The notes: generated by a model not told the origin, from the letters alone. A stretch of 48,821 bases of DNA from Janibacter corallicola NBRC 107790 (GCF_001570965.1 NZ_BCSR01000019.1:1-48821); one strand, 5' to 3'; positions 17,774 to 28,438 are shown, counted from the first letter of the stretch. Program-made: numbers and translations.

Positions 17774-18591
17774 GCAGCCCCACCCACGAGCCCGGGGGCG
17801 GGCTCGCCGAGGTCTTCCGGGGCTGCCGCGCCGAGGACCGCGCCGCCCTCATCGGCTACCTGCCCGTCGGCTACCCCACCGTCGACGGATCCATCGAGGC
17901 CATGGTCGCGCTCGTCGAGGCCGGTGCGGACGTCGTCGAGGTCGGCATGCCCTACACCGACCCGATGATGGACGGTCCCGTCATCCAGCGGGCGGCCACC
18001 GAGGCCCTGGCCGGCGGGGTGCACATCGATGACGTCTTCCGGGCCGTCGAGGCGGTCCGTGGCGCCGGTGGCGTCCCTGTGGTCATGTCCTACTGGAACC
18101 TCGTGCTCCGGCGCGGCGTCGAGCGGTACGCGAGTGACCTGGCGGCCCACGGGGGAGCGGGGATCATCACCCCGGACCTCGTCCCCGAGGAGGCCCGGGA
18201 CTGGATCGCGGCCTCCACCACCCACGGTCTGGACCGGATCTTCCTCGTCGCCCCGAGCTCGACCACCGAACGGCTGGCCGCCGTGACCGCGGCCACGAGC
18301 GGCTTCGTCTACGCCGCCTCGACGATGGGCGTGACCGGTGTGCGGGGAGAGGTCGGCTCGGCCGCCCCCGACCTCGTCACCCGACTCCGCGAGGTCACCG
18401 ACCTGCCGGTGTGCGTCGGGCTGGGGGTCCGCGACGGGGCCCAGGCGGCCGAGGTCGCCTCCTTCGCCGACGGCGTCATCGTCGGCTCCGCGCTCGTCGA
18501 GCGACTCATGGAAGGCTCGTCGGCCGAGCGCCTGGCCTCGCTGCGCGAGCTCACCTCGGAGCTGGCGCGGGGCGTGCGGGGCCGCGCATGA
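17770..18591 (+). CDS. trpA: Tryptophan synthase alpha chain
   Basis: TrpA cleaves indole-3-glycerol phosphate to indole and glyceraldehyde 3-phosphate, passing indole to TrpB. The 273-residue TIM barrel keeps the catalytic pair Glu57 and Asp68 in [15 protein letters not shown]. It also has [38 protein letters not shown] and the phosphate loops CVGLGVRDG and [11 protein letters not shown] 17770 overlaps the trpB stop. Its stop overlaps the next gene by ATGA, extending the operon into redox and lipoprotein genes. Confidence 0.97.
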   Translation: MSSPTHEPGGGLAEVFRGCRAEDRAALIGYLPVGYPTVDGSIEAMVALVEAGADVVEVGMPYTDPMMDGPVIQRAATEALAGGVHIDDVFRAVEAVRGAGGVPVVMSYWNLVLRRGVERYASDLAAHGGAGIITPDLVPEEARDWIAASTTHGLDRIFLVAPSSTTERLAAVTAATSGFVYAASTMGVTGVRGEVGSAAPDLVTRLREVTDLPVCVGLGVRDGAQAAEVASFADGVIVGSALVERLMEGSSAERLASLRELTSELARGVRGRA

Positions 18592-19070
18592 GCGCCGGCC
18601 GCCTGCGCGACGTCGTCGGGCTGCTCGCCCGGCTGGTTCTCGGCGGGACGCTGGTCGTCGCCGGTGCCCTGAAGGTCGACAAGCCCCTCGGCTCGGCCCG
18701 GGCCGTCCAGGCCTACGACGTCATGCCCTTCGAGGTGGCCGAGTACGTCGGCTACGGCCTGCCCGTGCTCGAGATCGCCGTCGGGGCACTCATCGTCATC
18801 GGCCTCTTCACCCGGGTCTCGGCGCTCGTCGGCGGCCTGCTCATGCTCGCCTTCGTCGTGGGCATCGCGCAGGCATGGGCGAGGGGCCTTACCATCGACT
18901 GCGGTTGTTTCGGCGGTGGTGGTCAGGTGGCCCCCGAGCAGACGAAGTACGGGCAGGAGATCGCCCGGGACCTCGGGCTCGCCCTGTGCGGGGCCTGGCT
19001 GGTGATCCGTCCCCGTTCCATCCTCAGCACCGATCGGGTCCTCTTCGGGGACCGGAAGGAGAGCACATGA
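18588..19070 (+). CDS. MauE/DoxX-family membrane protein with CGC redox motif
   Basis: This 160-residue, four-helix membrane protein of the DoxX/MauE superfamily has LLARLVLGGTLVVAGALKV at the N-terminus, GYGLPVLEIAVGALIVIGLFTR in the middle (a positional pattern at about 60-81) and IDCGCFGGGG, with Cys105 and Cys107, near the third loop. MauE-like proteins are thought to pass electrons to extracytoplasmic thioredoxin-like proteins, and a DsbA-like gene follows with a 4-base overlap. The likely job, an inference, is maintaining or using the redox state of that partner. It overlaps trpA upstream. Confidence 0.8.
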   Translation: MSAGRLRDVVGLLARLVLGGTLVVAGALKVDKPLGSARAVQAYDVMPFEVAEYVGYGLPVLEIAVGALIVIGLFTRVSALVGGLLMLAFVVGIAQAWARGLTIDCGCFGGGGQVAPEQTKYGQEIARDLGLALCGAWLVIRPRSILSTDRVLFGDRKEST

Positions 19071-19873
19071 GCACCCCCCAGGACCGAAAGGCCAAGGCCC
19101 GGGCAGCCGACACCAGCTCGGGCCGCGGGGCCAACGCGATCATCATCGGGGGACTGGCGATCGTCGTCATCATGGTGCTCGTCCTCGTCTTCACCATCTG
19201 GCGAGCCACCAGCGACGGGAGCGACTCGGCCAAGGGCGAGCAGAAGCTGCCGACCTCCGTGGAGTCCGGCCAGCCGCTGCAGCCGTACAAGGACGCCGAG
19301 CCCGCCGACGACGCCCCCGTCGTCGACGTCTACGAGGACTTCCGCTGCCCCATCTGCAAGGCGTACGAGGGTGCTGCCGGCCAGACGATCACCAAGCTGG
19401 CCGAGCAGGGCAAGATCAAGCTGCGCGTGCACCTGATGACCGTGATCGACGCCAACACCGGTGGTCACTCCTCGGCCGTCGCCGGCTCCAGCGCGGTCTG
19501 CGCCCTCGAGCAGGACAAGTGGACCGAGTACCACCGCGCGCTCTTCGAGCTGCAGCCGTCGGAGGAGAACGCCGAGGGCTTCCCGGAGAGTGACTACACC
19601 AAGGCGGCCAAGGAGGCCGGGCTGAGCGGGAAGGGCCTGGAGAAGTGGCAGCAGTGCACTGACAACCAGACCTACGTCGACTACGTCAAGAGCGTGGACG
19701 AGGCCGCGACGAAGTCCGGCATCAACGGCACGCCGGCCACGAAGGTCAACGGCACCCAGCTGGACTGGACCAAGCTGACCGACGGCCAGAGCCTGGAGAG
19801 CTTCGACACCGAGAAGTTCGCCAAGATCCTCACCAACGGCAAGGTCCCGAAGGACATGGTGCTCCAGCAGTGA
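19067..19873 (+). CDS. Membrane-anchored DsbA-like thiol-disulfide oxidoreductase
   Basis: This 268-residue protein has a short basic cytoplasmic N-terminus (QDRKAKARAAD), one transmembrane helix (about 24-44) and an extracytoplasmic thioredoxin fold. The redox site is C94-P-I-C97 in YEDFRCPICKAYE. Two further Cys residues (SAVCALEQD and KWQQCTDN) may form a structural disulfide. The cis-Pro loop is probably NGTPATKVNG. This matches the actinobacterial DsbA/Thioredoxin_4 group that forms disulfides in exported proteins. It is coupled to the MauE-like gene upstream and adjoins lgt downstream, suggesting an envelope-protein maturation group riding on the trp operon. Confidence 0.88.
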   Translation: MSTPQDRKAKARAADTSSGRGANAIIIGGLAIVVIMVLVLVFTIWRATSDGSDSAKGEQKLPTSVESGQPLQPYKDAEPADDAPVVDVYEDFRCPICKAYEGAAGQTITKLAEQGKIKLRVHLMTVIDANTGGHSSAVAGSSAVCALEQDKWTEYHRALFELQPSEENAEGFPESDYTKAAKEAGLSGKGLEKWQQCTDNQTYVDYVKSVDEAATKSGINGTPATKVNGTQLDWTKLTDGQSLESFDTEKFAKILTNGKVPKDMVLQQ

Positions 19874-20697
19874 TGCCGGCGGTCCTCCCTTCGCCGACCG
19901 TCGGGGTCATCGAGCTCGGCCCGCTCACCATCCACGCATACGCCCTGTGCATCCTCGCGGGGATCTTCCTCGCGGTCTGGATCGGTGACCGGCGGCTGCG
20001 GGACCGGGGGGCCGAGCCCGGGGTGATGCTCGACATCGCGATGTGGGCGGTCCCCTTCGGGATCATCGGCGGCCGGTTGTACCACGTCATCACGACCCCG
20101 CAGCCCTACGTCGGGGAGGGCGGGCACCCGATCGACGCCCTGAAGATCTGGCAGGGCGGACTCGGCATCTGGGGCGCGGTCGCCCTCGGCGCCCTCGGTG
20201 CCTGGATCGGTGCCCGCCAGGCGGGCCTGCGCTTCCTCGACGTCGCCGACGCGGCGGCCCCGGGGGTGCTCGTCGCGCAGGCCCTCGGCCGCTGGGGCAA
20301 CTGGTTCAACAACGAGATCTACGGCGAGCCGACCGATCGTCCCTGGGGACTGCGGATCCACGAGTGGGATGCGAGCAGGGGTCGGGCGGTGCTCGACGCC
20401 TCCGGTGATCCCGTGGTGCTGGGGACCTTCCAGCCGACCTTCCTCTACGAGTCCTTCTTCCTGCTGCTGCTGGCCATCCTGCTGCTCGTCATCGAGCGGC
20501 GGACCCGGCTCGCGCCCGGGCAGTTCCTCGGCCTCTACGTCGCCGGCTACCCCGTGGGGCGCATCGTCGTCGAGATGATGCGCACCGACGCCGCGAACAC
20601 GATCCTCGGCCTGCGCGTCAACATCTGGACCTCGATCGGCGTCTTCATCCTCGGTGTGGCCATCGTCGTGTGGAGCAGGCGGCACGCCCGGCGCTGA
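19873..20697 (+). CDS. lgt: Prolipoprotein diacylglyceryl transferase
   Basis: Lgt attaches diacylglycerol from phosphatidylglycerol to the lipobox Cys of prolipoproteins in the membrane. The 274-residue protein has about seven transmembrane helices. Its signature GRWGNWFNNEIYGEPT starts near 139 and contains the essential Arg and Asn/Glu region. GIIGGRLYHVITT and GLYVAGYPVGRIVVEMMR are also family-like. ATG 19873 overlaps the dsbA stop (TGATG); GTG 19870 is an in-frame alternative. Its place after trpBA matches M. tuberculosis (trpA-lgt). The C-terminus is short, without the long tail seen in mycobacteria. Confidence 0.95.
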   Translation: MPAVLPSPTVGVIELGPLTIHAYALCILAGIFLAVWIGDRRLRDRGAEPGVMLDIAMWAVPFGIIGGRLYHVITTPQPYVGEGGHPIDALKIWQGGLGIWGAVALGALGAWIGARQAGLRFLDVADAAAPGVLVAQALGRWGNWFNNEIYGEPTDRPWGLRIHEWDASRGRAVLDASGDPVVLGTFQPTFLYESFFLLLLAILLLVIERRTRLAPGQFLGLYVAGYPVGRIVVEMMRTDAANTILGLRVNIWTSIGVFILGVAIVVWSRRHARR

Positions 20698-20730
20698 GTG
20701 ACCCCGCGGGAGCCGCTCCGTCCACTTGGC

Positions 20731-20771
20731 GAGAGCAAGGTCTCACCTAGCGAGATTTCTCGTGCTAGGAT
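20731..20771 (+). promoter_or_regulatory. gltB promoter with repeated GAGA/TCTC operator-like dyads
   Basis: Alternating half-sites are present: GAGA (20731-20734), TCTC (20741-20744), GCGAGA (20750-20755) and TCTC (20758-20761). TCTCACCTAGCGAGA (20741-20755) is a near-perfect 15-bp palindrome, and CTAGC/GCTAG (20747-20751, 20764-20768) flank the last pair. A TGCTAGGAT extended -10 box (20763-20771) overlaps the end of the array. The layout suggests a transcription factor controlling gltBD; I cannot name it. Confidence 0.55.
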
Positions 20772-20819
20772 TTGCCTCCCAAGGTGGCCGGCGCCGTCCA
20801 CAGACGCCCGAGCCGCACT

Positions 20820-20871
20820 CCCCGTCCCCACCCGAACGGGGGATCCGACTCCCCCTTCGCCTCCCGTGAGG
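20820..20871 (+). promoter_or_regulatory. gltB mRNA leader with mutually exclusive hairpins
   Basis: CCCCGT (20820-20825) can pair with ACGGGG (20836-20841). Alternatively GGGGG (20838-20842) can pair with CCCCC (20851-20855). CCTC (20860-20863) can pair with GAGG (20868-20871), the likely ribosome binding site. The leader from the predicted start to gltB is about 105 nt and contains no gene. A switch-like role is only a possibility. Confidence 0.3.
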
Positions 20872-20883
20872 ACGGTGACCGAC

Positions 20884-23800
20884 GTGACACCCGCGACCCC
20901 TTCTGCCTTCGAGCGATGGTCCGCGCTGCCCCCCGACACCGGCCTCTGGTCACGCGAGCAGGAGCACGACTCCTGCGGCGTCGCGATGGTCGCCACGATG
21001 CGCGGCCGTGCCGGCCACGACATCGTGGAGCAGTCGCTGCTCGCGCTGACCAACCTGCAGCACCGGGGAGCCACGGGTGCCGACCCCGACGTCGGCGACG
21101 GTGCCGGGATCCTCACCCAGGTCCCGGACCGCTTCTTCCGCGAGGTGGTCGACTTCGAGCTGCCGGAGCCCGGCCACTACGCCGTCGGTACCGCCTACGT
21201 GCCGACCGCCCCCGCCGAGCGCGAAGCGATGATGCTGCGCATCCGGCAGATCGTCACCGAGGAGGGGTTGGAGCTGCTCGGCTGGCGCCACGTCCCGGTG
21301 GATCGGGGCATCGTCGGCCGCCTCGCCCGTGACTGCATGCCCGACTTCTGGCAGCTCTTCGTCGCCGCCCCCGGCGGTGAGGTGTCGGGGCTGACCCTGG
21401 AGCGTCGCTGCTACGTGGCCCGCCGGCGTGCCGAGAAGGAGAGCGGTGCCTACATCGCCTCCCTCTCCGCGCGGACCATCACCTACAAGGGCATGCTGAC
21501 GACCTCCCAGCTGGCCCCCTTCTACCCCGACCTCACCGATGCGCGCTTCGAGAGCGAGATCGGGCTGGTGCACTCCCGCTTCTCGACGAACACCTTCCCG
21601 AGCTGGCCGCTGGCCCACCCCTTCCGGCTCATCGCCCACAACGGCGAGATCAACACCGTCACGGGCAACCGGAACTGGATGCGTGCCAGGGAGTCCCTGC
21701 TCCGCAGCGACCTCGTCCCCGGGGACCTGCAGCGGATCACCCCCGTGTGCACCCCGGGAGCCTCGGACTCGGCCTCCTTCGACGAGGTGCTCGAGCTGCT
21801 CCACCTCGGCGGCCGGTCGTTGCCGCACGCGGTGCTGATGATGATCCCGGAGGCGTGGGAGCGGCACGCGACGCTGGAGCGTTCCCGCAAGGACTTCTAC
21901 GAGTTCCACTCGATGTTCATGGAGCCCTGGGACGGCCCGGCCTGCGTGACCTTCACCGACGGGCGCCTCGTCGGCGCGGTGCTCGACCGCAACGGGCTGC
22001 GCCCCGGTCGCTACGTGGTCACCGACGACGGCCTCGTCGTGCTCGCCTCCGAGACGGGGGTGCTGGACATCGACCCGGAGCGCGTGGTGCGCAAGGGGCG
22101 CCTGCAGCCCGGCCGGATGTTCCTCGTGGACACCGCCGAGGGGCGGATCGTCGAGGACGAGGAGATCAAGTCCCGGCTGGCCGGCGAGCAGCCCTACGGC
22201 GCGTGGCTGGAGCAGGGGCGGATCATGCTCGGCGACCTGCCTCCCCGGGAGCACGTGCTGCACACCCCGGCGTCGGTGGCCCGCCGGCAGCAGACCTTCG
22301 GCTACACCCGGGAGGAGCTGGACCTCCTGCTGACCCCCATGGCCTCGTCGGGCGCAGAGGCCCTCGGCTCCATGGGCACCGACTCGCCGATCGCGGTGCT
22401 CTCGCAGCGGCCCCGGCTGCTCTTCGACTACTTCACCCAGCTCTTCGCGCAGGTGACCAACCCGCCGTTGGACTCGATCCGGGAGGAGGTCGTCACCGCG
22501 CTGGGCACGGCCATCGGGCCGGAGGGCAATGCCCTGGCGGCGGACCCGGAGCACGCCCGACAGGTGGTGCTGCCCTTCCCCGTCATCGACAACGACGAGC
22601 TGGCCAAGCTCGTCCACATCGACGCCGACCGGGACGGGCCCGAGCGCTCCACCCACGTCGTGCGCGGCCTCTACGACGTCACCGGCGGCGAGGAGGCGCT
22701 GCGCGCGACACTCACCCGGGTCTGCGGGGAGGTCTCGGAGGCGATCGAGCGGGGCGCCCGATTCATCGTCCTCTCCGACCGCGACTCCGGGCGCGACCGG
22801 GCGCCGATCCCCTCGCTCCTGCTGACCTCGGCGGTCCACCACCACCTGATCCGGGAGCGCACCCGGACCCAGGTCGGGCTCATCGTCGAGGCCGGCGACG
22901 TGCGCGAGGTGCACCACGTCGCGCTGCTCATCGGGTACGGCGCCGCTGCCGTGAATCCCTACCTGGCCATGGAGTCAGTCGAGGACATGGTCCGTCGTGG
23001 GGTGATCACCGACGTGGACGAGGAGACCGCGGTCGCGGGCCTCATCACGGCACTCGGCAAGGGTGTCCTCAAGGTCATGTCCAAGATGGGGATCTCCACG
23101 GTCGCCTCCTACCGCGGTGCCCAGGTCTTCGAGGCGCTCGGCCTCGGCCAGGACCTCGTCGAGGAGTACTTCACCGGAACCGTGAGCCAGCTCGGCGGAG
23201 TCGGGCTGGACGTGATCGCCGCCGAGGTGGCCGCCAGGCACGCGGCGGCGTACCCGCCCGACGGCACCCGGCTGCCGCACCGCACCCTCGAGGCCGGCGG
23301 CGAGTACACGTGGCGCCGGGAGGGGGAGCCCCACCTCTTCGACCCGGAGACGGTCTTCCGGCTGCAGCACTCGACCCGAGCCCGTCGCTACGACATCTTC
23401 CGGCAGTACACCCGCCGGGTGGACGAGCAGTCCGAGCGGCTGATGACGCTGCGCGGCCTCTTCGCGCTCGCCGAGGGACACGAGCGGGCCTCGGTCGACG
23501 TCGACGAGGTCGAGCCGGTCAGCGAGATCGTCCGGCGCTTCTCGACCGGGGCGATGAGCTACGGGTCGATCAGCCGGGAGGCGCACGAGACCCTCGCCGT
23601 GGCCATGAACCGGCTCGGGGCCCGGTCCAACACGGGGGAGGGTGGTGAGGACCTGGAGCGCCTGCTGGACCCGCAGCGGCGCAGCTCGATCAAGCAGGTC
23701 GCCTCCGGGCGCTTCGGCGTCACCTCCACCTACCTGACCCACAGCGACGACATCCAGATCAAGATGGCGCAGGGGGCCAAGCCGGGCGAAGGGGGACAGC

Positions 23801-25440
23801 TCCCCGGCACGAAGGTGTATCCATGGGTGGCCGGCACCCGCCACTCCACGCCGGGGGTCGGCCTGATCAGCCCGCCACCCCACCACGACATCTACTCCAT
23901 CGAGGACCTGGCCCAGCTGATCCACGACCTGAAGAACGCGAACCCGCGGGCCCGGGTCCACGTCAAGCTCGTCAGCGAGATCGGCGTGGGCACCGTCGCC
24001 GCCGGAGTGAGCAAGGCGCACGCGGACGTCGTCCTGATCTCGGGTCACGACGGCGGCACCGGCGCCGCCCCCCTGACCTCGCTCAAGCACGCCGGCGGAC
24101 CCTGGGAGCTCGGCCTCGCCGCGACCCAGCAGACGCTCGTGCTCAACGGGCTGCGGGATCGCATCGTGGTGCAGGCCGACGGCCAGCTGAAGACCGGTCG
24201 GGACGTGCTCATCGCCGCGCTGCTGGGCGCCGAGGAGTACGGCTTCGCGACCGCCCCGCTGGTGGTCAGCGGCTGCATCCTCATGCGGGTGTGCCACTTG
24301 GACACCTGCCCGGTCGGCGTCGCGACCCAGAACCCCGAGCTGCGGGAACGCTTCTCCGGCCGGCCCGAGTTCGTCGAGACCTTCTTCGAGTTCATCGCCC
24401 AGGAGGTGCGCGAGCTGCTCGCCGAGCTCGGCCTGCGCTCGCTCGACGAGGCCATCGGGCGGGTGGACCTGCTCGACACCCGTCGGGCGGTGCGGCACTG
24501 GAAGGCCGCCGGCCTCGACCTGTCGCCGATCTTCACCCGGGTCGCCGCCGCCGACGGGTCCGGCAACCGTCACCAGCGCCCGCAGGACCACGGCCTGGAG
24601 GAGGCCCTGGACCACCGGCTCATCGAGCTGGCGGCACCCGCCCTGCGTGACGGGAGCCCGGTCAGGGAGGCGGTCGCCGTGCGCAACGTGAACCGGACCG
24701 TCGGCACGATGCTCGGGCACGAGGTCTCCCGCCGCCACCCCGACGGACTCCCGGACGGCACCATCGAGCTGTCGCTCACCGGGTCGGCCGGCCAGAGCCT
24801 GGGTGCCTTCCTGCCGCGGGGGATCACCCTCGACCTCGTCGGGGACGCCAACGACTACGTCGGCAAGGGGCTCTCCGGTGGCCGGATCGTCGTCCGGCCA
24901 CCGGACCCGGCCCCCTTCGTCGCCGAGGACAACGTCATCGCGGGCAACGTCATCGGCTACGGGGCGACCTCCGGCGAGCTCTTCCTCCGCGGCGTGGTCG
25001 GTGAGCGCTTCTGCGTGCGCAACTCCGGCGCCGCCGCCGTCGTGGAGGGGGTGGGCGACCACGGGTGCGAGTACATGACCGGTGGCACGGTCCTGGTGCT
25101 CGGCCCGGTCGGCCGGAACTTCGCGGCCGGCATGTCGGGCGGGCGGGCCTACGTCCTGGACCTGGACGAGTCCCTGGTCAACCCCGGGCTCGTCGACGTC
25201 CTCCCGCTGCGCGAGAGCGACCGACCCGTCCTCCTCGGGCTGCTGCGCGACCACCTCGAGCGGACCGGGTCGACGCCCGCGCGCCGAATCCTCGAGGGCG
25301 GGGACCTCGGACGGATATCGCTCGTCCTGCCCCGCGACTACCAGCGCGTCCTCGATGTGCGCGCCGAGGCCGAGGCCGAGGGCCTCGACGTCGACGGCGG
25401 GCTCGTCTGGGGCCGGATCATGGAGGCTTCCCATGGCTGA
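20884..25440 (+). CDS. gltB: Glutamate synthase (NADPH) large subunit
   Basis: GltB makes two glutamates from glutamine and 2-oxoglutarate, with electrons from GltD. The protein is 1518 residues from GTG 20884, with GAGGA 11 bases upstream (in-frame GTGs at 20866 and 20875 are alternatives). A propeptide of about 30 residues precedes the glutaminase nucleophile Cys31 in [10 protein letters not shown]. The Ntn glutaminase domain contains [16 protein letters not shown] and [14 protein letters not shown]. The central and FMN-binding domains follow ([31 protein letters not shown]). The 3Fe-4S cluster Cys are 1131, 1137 and 1142 in [12 protein letters not shown]. The beta-helix GXGXG domain is at the C-terminus ([25 protein letters not shown]). 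Confidence 0.97.
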   Translation: MTPATPSAFERWSALPPDTGLWSREQEHDSCGVAMVATMRGRAGHDIVEQSLLALTNLQHRGATGADPDVGDGAGILTQVPDRFFREVVDFELPEPGHYAVGTAYVPTAPAEREAMMLRIRQIVTEEGLELLGWRHVPVDRGIVGRLARDCMPDFWQLFVAAPGGEVSGLTLERRCYVARRRAEKESGAYIASLSARTITYKGMLTTSQLAPFYPDLTDARFESEIGLVHSRFSTNTFPSWPLAHPFRLIAHNGEINTVTGNRNWMRARESLLRSDLVPGDLQRITPVCTPGASDSASFDEVLELLHLGGRSLPHAVLMMIPEAWERHATLERSRKDFYEFHSMFMEPWDGPACVTFTDGRLVGAVLDRNGLRPGRYVVTDDGLVVLASETGVLDIDPERVVRKGRLQPGRMFLVDTAEGRIVEDEEIKSRLAGEQPYGAWLEQGRIMLGDLPPREHVLHTPASVARRQQTFGYTREELDLLLTPMASSGAEALGSMGTDSPIAVLSQRPRLLFDYFTQLFAQVTNPPLDSIREEVVTALGTAIGPEGNALAADPEHARQVVLPFPVIDNDELAKLVHIDADRDGPERSTHVVRGLYDVTGGEEALRATLTRVCGEVSEAIERGARFIVLSDRDSGRDRAPIPSLLLTSAVHHHLIRERTRTQVGLIVEAGDVREVHHVALLIGYGAAAVNPYLAMESVEDMVRRGVITDVDEETAVAGLITALGKGVLKVMSKMGISTVASYRGAQVFEALGLGQDLVEEYFTGTVSQLGGVGLDVIAAEVAARHAAAYPPDGTRLPHRTLEAGGEYTWRREGEPHLFDPETVFRLQHSTRARRYDIFRQYTRRVDEQSERLMTLRGLFALAEGHERASVDVDEVEPVSEIVRRFSTGAMSYGSISREAHETLAVAMNRLGARSNTGEGGEDLERLLDPQRRSSIKQVASGRFGVTSTYLTHSDDIQIKMAQGAKPGEGGQLPGTKVYPWVAGTRHSTPGVGLISPPPHHDIYSIEDLAQLIHDLKNANPRARVHVKLVSEIGVGTVAAGVSKAHADVVLISGHDGGTGAAPLTSLKHAGGPWELGLAATQQTLVLNGLRDRIVVQADGQLKTGRDVLIAALLGAEEYGFATAPLVVSGCILMRVCHLDTCPVGVATQNPELRERFSGRPEFVETFFEFIAQEVRELLAELGLRSLDEAIGRVDLLDTRRAVRHWKAAGLDLSPIFTRVAAADGSGNRHQRPQDHGLEEALDHRLIELAAPALRDGSPVREAVAVRNVNRTVGTMLGHEVSRRHPDGLPDGTIELSLTGSAGQSLGAFLPRGITLDLVGDANDYVGKGLSGGRIVVRPPDPAPFVAEDNVIAGNVIGYGATSGELFLRGVVGERFCVRNSGAAAVVEGVGDHGCEYMTGGTVLVLGPVGRNFAAGMSGGRAYVLDLDESLVNPGLVDVLPLRESDRPVLLGLLRDHLERTGSTPARRILEGGDLGRISLVLPRDYQRVLDVRAEAEAEGLDVDGGLVWGRIMEASHG

Positions 25441-26890
25441 CTTCCGCGGCTTCCTCACCACCCGCGGGCGCGAGCTGCCCGCCCGCCGCCCCGTCGATGT
25501 CCGGATCAAGGACTGGCACGAGGTCTACGAGGAGCAGGCCGAGGCCGAGCTGCGTCGGCAGGCGGGTCGCTGCATGGACTGCGGCATCCCCTTCTGCCAC
25601 AGCGGCTGCCCCCTCGGCAACCTCATTCCCGAGTGGAACGACCTGGCCTGGCGCGGCCACTGGCACGACGCCATCGAGCGGCTGCACGCCACGAACAACT
25701 TCCCGGAGTTCACCGGTCGGCTCTGCCCCGCCCCCTGCGAGACCGCCTGCGTGCTCGGCATCAACCAGCCCGCGGTGACGATCAAGCAGGTGGAGGTGCG
25801 CACCATCGAGGAGGCCTTCGGCCGCGGTGACGTACCGCCGCAGATCCCCGACCGGCTCACCGGCAAGACGGTGGCCGTGGTCGGGTCAGGTCCCGCGGGG
25901 CTCGCCGCCGCCCAGCAGCTGACCCGGGCCGGGCACACGGTCGCGGTCTACGAGCGGGCCGACCGCCCCGGCGGGCTGCTGCGCTACGGCATCCCGGAGT
26001 TCAAGATGGAGAAGCGGATCGTGGACCGACGGATCCAGCAGATGCAGGCCGAGGGCACCCGCTTCCGGTGCGGCGTGGACGTCGGCACGGAGATCACCGG
26101 GGGAGAGCTGCGTGACCGCTACGACGCCGTCGTCCTCGCCACCGGGTCCACCGTCCCCCGGGACCTGCCGGTCCCGGGACGTCAGCTGGACGGGGTGGTC
26201 CAGGCCATGGACTTCCTGCCGCCGGCGAACCGCGTCGCGCTCGGCGAGGAGGTGGCGGAGCACGTCACCGCCCTGGACAAGGACGTCATCATCATCGGTG
26301 GCGGGGACACCGGCGCGGACTGCCTCGGCACGGCCATCCGTCAGGGGGCCCGCTCCGTGACCAGCCTGGAGATCATGCCGCGACCGGGGGCCGAGCGCCC
26401 GGAGGGCCAGCCCTGGCCCACGTACCCGACGATCTTCCGGGTGGCCTCGGCCCACGAGGAAGGGGGTGAGCGCCTCTACTCCGTCTCCACCACCGAGATC
26501 ATCGGGGACGAGGAGGGGCGGGTCAGCGGCCTGCGTGTCCAGGAGGTCACCCTCGGCGCCTCCGGCCCCGAGCCGGTCCCCGGCACCGAGCGCGTGCTGC
26601 CCGCCCAGCTGGTCCTGCTGGCCATGGGCTTCCTCGGGCCCGAGTCGGAGGGACTGGTCGACCAGCTCGGGCTGGACCTCGACGAACGATCGGGCCTGGA
26701 ACGTGACGGGGACTACATGAGCTCCGTGCCCGGGGTCTTCGTCGCCGGGGACGCCGGTCGCGGCCAGTCGCTCATCGTGTGGGCCATCGCCGAGGGCCGC
26801 TCGGCCGCGAGCGCCGTCGACGCCTGGCTGCTGGGCGAGGTGCGCCTGCCCCGGGCCATCGACCCGACCGATCGGCCCACCGGCCTCTGA
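25433..26890 (+). CDS. gltD: Glutamate synthase (NADPH) small subunit
   Basis: GltD supplies NADPH electrons to GltB through FAD and 4Fe-4S clusters. The 485-residue protein has N-terminal cluster Cys residues at 47, 50, 55 and 59 ([15 protein letters not shown]) and at 98, 102 and 106 (CPAPCETAC). The FAD-binding [15 protein letters not shown] follows, then [17 protein letters not shown] and the NADPH loop [13 protein letters not shown], and the C-terminal FAD contact [21 protein letters not shown] 25433 lies 8 bases inside gltB, so translation is coupled. Confidence 0.97.
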   Translation: MADFRGFLTTRGRELPARRPVDVRIKDWHEVYEEQAEAELRRQAGRCMDCGIPFCHSGCPLGNLIPEWNDLAWRGHWHDAIERLHATNNFPEFTGRLCPAPCETACVLGINQPAVTIKQVEVRTIEEAFGRGDVPPQIPDRLTGKTVAVVGSGPAGLAAAQQLTRAGHTVAVYERADRPGGLLRYGIPEFKMEKRIVDRRIQQMQAEGTRFRCGVDVGTEITGGELRDRYDAVVLATGSTVPRDLPVPGRQLDGVVQAMDFLPPANRVALGEEVAEHVTALDKDVIIIGGGDTGADCLGTAIRQGARSVTSLEIMPRPGAERPEGQPWPTYPTIFRVASAHEEGGERLYSVSTTEIIGDEEGRVSGLRVQEVTLGASGPEPVPGTERVLPAQLVLLAMGFLGPESEGLVDQLGLDLDERSGLERDGDYMSSVPGVFVAGDAGRGQSLIVWAIAEGRSAASAVDAWLLGEVRLPRAIDPTDRPTGL

Positions 26891-26894
26891 ACGT

Positions 26895-26900
26895 TAGTCT
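26895..26900 (+). promoter_or_regulatory. -10 box of a probable leaderless pyk promoter
   Basis: TAGTCT ends 7 nt before ATG 26908, in the 17-base gap after gltD. There is no ribosome binding site. Confidence 0.55.
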
Positions 26901-26907
26901 TGGGGCC

Positions 26908-28392
26908 ATGCGCCGCGCGAAGATCGTCTCGACCCTCGGCCCCTCGACTTCCACCCCGGAGGCGATCCGCGAGCTCGTCGACGCCGGCATGGACCTCGCT
27001 CGGCTCAACCTCTCCCACGGCGAGCACGCGGTCCACGAGCGCAACTACGAGCAGGTGCGCGCCGCGAGCGACGACTCGGGCCGTGCCGTCGGGGTCCTCG
27101 TGGACCTGCAGGGACCCAAGATCCGCGTCGGGCGGTTCGCCGACGGCCCGATCGAGCTCGTCCCCGGGCAGCACTTCACCATCACCACCCGGGACGTGCC
27201 GGGGGACCGGGAGATCGTGGGCACGACCCACTCCGGCCTCGCCGGTGACGTGACGGCCGGGGACAGCATCCTCATCGACGACGGCAAGATCACCCTCGCG
27301 GTCGAGTCCGTCGACGACACCGACGTGCGCTGCCGGGTGGTCTACGGTGGCCCGCTCTCGGACAACAAGGGGATCAACCTCCCCGGCGCGGCCGTGAGCG
27401 CCCCCGCCCTGACGGAGAAGGACGAGGTGGACCTGCGCTGGGCCCTGCGGCTGCGGGCCGACTACATCGCGCTGAGCTTCGTCCGCTCGCCGGAGGACGT
27501 CCGCGCCGTCCACGCGGTCATGGACGAGATCGGGGTGCGCCTGCCCGTCATCGCCAAGATCGAGAAGCCCCAGGCGGTCGAGCACCTCGGGGAGGTCATC
27601 GACGCCTTCGACGGCATCATGGTCGCCCGGGGTGATCTGGGGGTCGAGATGCCCCTCGAGCGGGTCCCCCTCGTGCAGAAGCGGGCCGTCGAGCTCTGCC
27701 GGCAGCAGGCGAAGCCGGTCATCGTGGCCACACAGGTGCTGGACTCGATGCTCGAGAACTCCCGTCCCACCCGCGCGGAGGCCTCCGACGCCGCCAATGC
27801 GGTGCTCGACGGCGCCGACGCGCTCATGCTCTCCGGCGAGACCGCGGCCGGCAGGTTCCCCACCGAGGCGGTCCGGACGATGGCCAAGATCATCGAGGCC
27901 ACCGAGGAGCGCGGGCTCGCCCGGATGCAGGAGCTCGTCGACCCCCCGACGACGCAGGGCGGTGTCGTCACCGCCCACGCGGCCGAGGTCGGGGAGGCCC
28001 TCGGCGTGAAGTACCTCATCGCCTTCACCCAGACCGGCGCCTCGGCACGCCACCTCGCCCAGACGAGGCCCCGCCTGCCGATGCTCGCCTTCTCCCCGAA
28101 GCAGGACACCCGCTCCCAGCTCGCCCTCGTGTGGGGGATGCAGACCTTCCTCACCGGTGACGTCACGCACACCGACCAGTACGCGATGCAGGTCGACGAG
28201 GCGCTCCTCGCCCTGGGCTGGTGCGACGAAGGGGACCGCGTGGTCATCGTCGCCGGCTCGCCGCCCGGAGTGCCCGGCTCGACGAATGCGTTGCGGGTGC
28301 ACCGGATCGGTGACGCGCGGAACCAGCGGGCGACCGCGTACCGGGAGGGTGGGGAACGGCCCGCCGGCGCGCTGCCCGGTGGCATGGGCTGA
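26908..28392 (+). CDS. pyk: Pyruvate kinase
   Basis: Pyk transfers phosphate from phosphoenolpyruvate to ADP, the last glycolytic step. The 494-residue protein starts [13 protein letters not shown]. It has [22 protein letters not shown], the active-site signature [15 protein letters not shown] with its catalytic Lys, [21 protein letters not shown] and the C-terminal allosteric domain from about residue 360. ATG 26908 gives exactly the family N-terminus; upstream in-frame sequence is gltD antiframe. Its position upstream of the PdtaR-type regulator and polA echoes the M. tuberculosis order pykA-Rv1626-polA. Confidence 0.97.
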   Translation: MRRAKIVSTLGPSTSTPEAIRELVDAGMDLARLNLSHGEHAVHERNYEQVRAASDDSGRAVGVLVDLQGPKIRVGRFADGPIELVPGQHFTITTRDVPGDREIVGTTHSGLAGDVTAGDSILIDDGKITLAVESVDDTDVRCRVVYGGPLSDNKGINLPGAAVSAPALTEKDEVDLRWALRLRADYIALSFVRSPEDVRAVHAVMDEIGVRLPVIAKIEKPQAVEHLGEVIDAFDGIMVARGDLGVEMPLERVPLVQKRAVELCRQQAKPVIVATQVLDSMLENSRPTRAEASDAANAVLDGADALMLSGETAAGRFPTEAVRTMAKIIEATEERGLARMQELVDPPTTQGGVVTAHAAEVGEALGVKYLIAFTQTGASARHLAQTRPRLPMLAFSPKQDTRSQLALVWGMQTFLTGDVTHTDQYAMQVDEALLALGWCDEGDRVVIVAGSPPGVPGSTNALRVHRIGDARNQRATAYREGGERPAGALPGGMG

Positions 28393-28418
28393 TTGGCGGT
28401 CTGCCCCCGACCGCTGGG

Positions 28419-28424
28419 TATGCT
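28419..28424 (+). promoter_or_regulatory. Candidate -10 box for the tRNA-Leu gene
   Basis: TATGCT lies 14 bases upstream of the mature 5' end. A TTGGCG that could serve as -35 (28393-28398) is 20 bases away, longer than ideal. Confidence 0.4.
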
Positions 28425-28438
28425 GGCCGCGCACTCCA

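Noticed and set aside
20698-20883. An upstream extension of gltB beginning at 20698
   Set aside because: It would translate through the operator-like palindromes and the -10 box and add an unrelated Pro/Arg-rich segment before the short propeptide.
22975-25509. An 844-codon open frame antisense to gltB
   Set aside because: It mirrors gltB codon periodicity, has no recognisable motif, and lies wholly inside a well-defined glutamate synthase gene.
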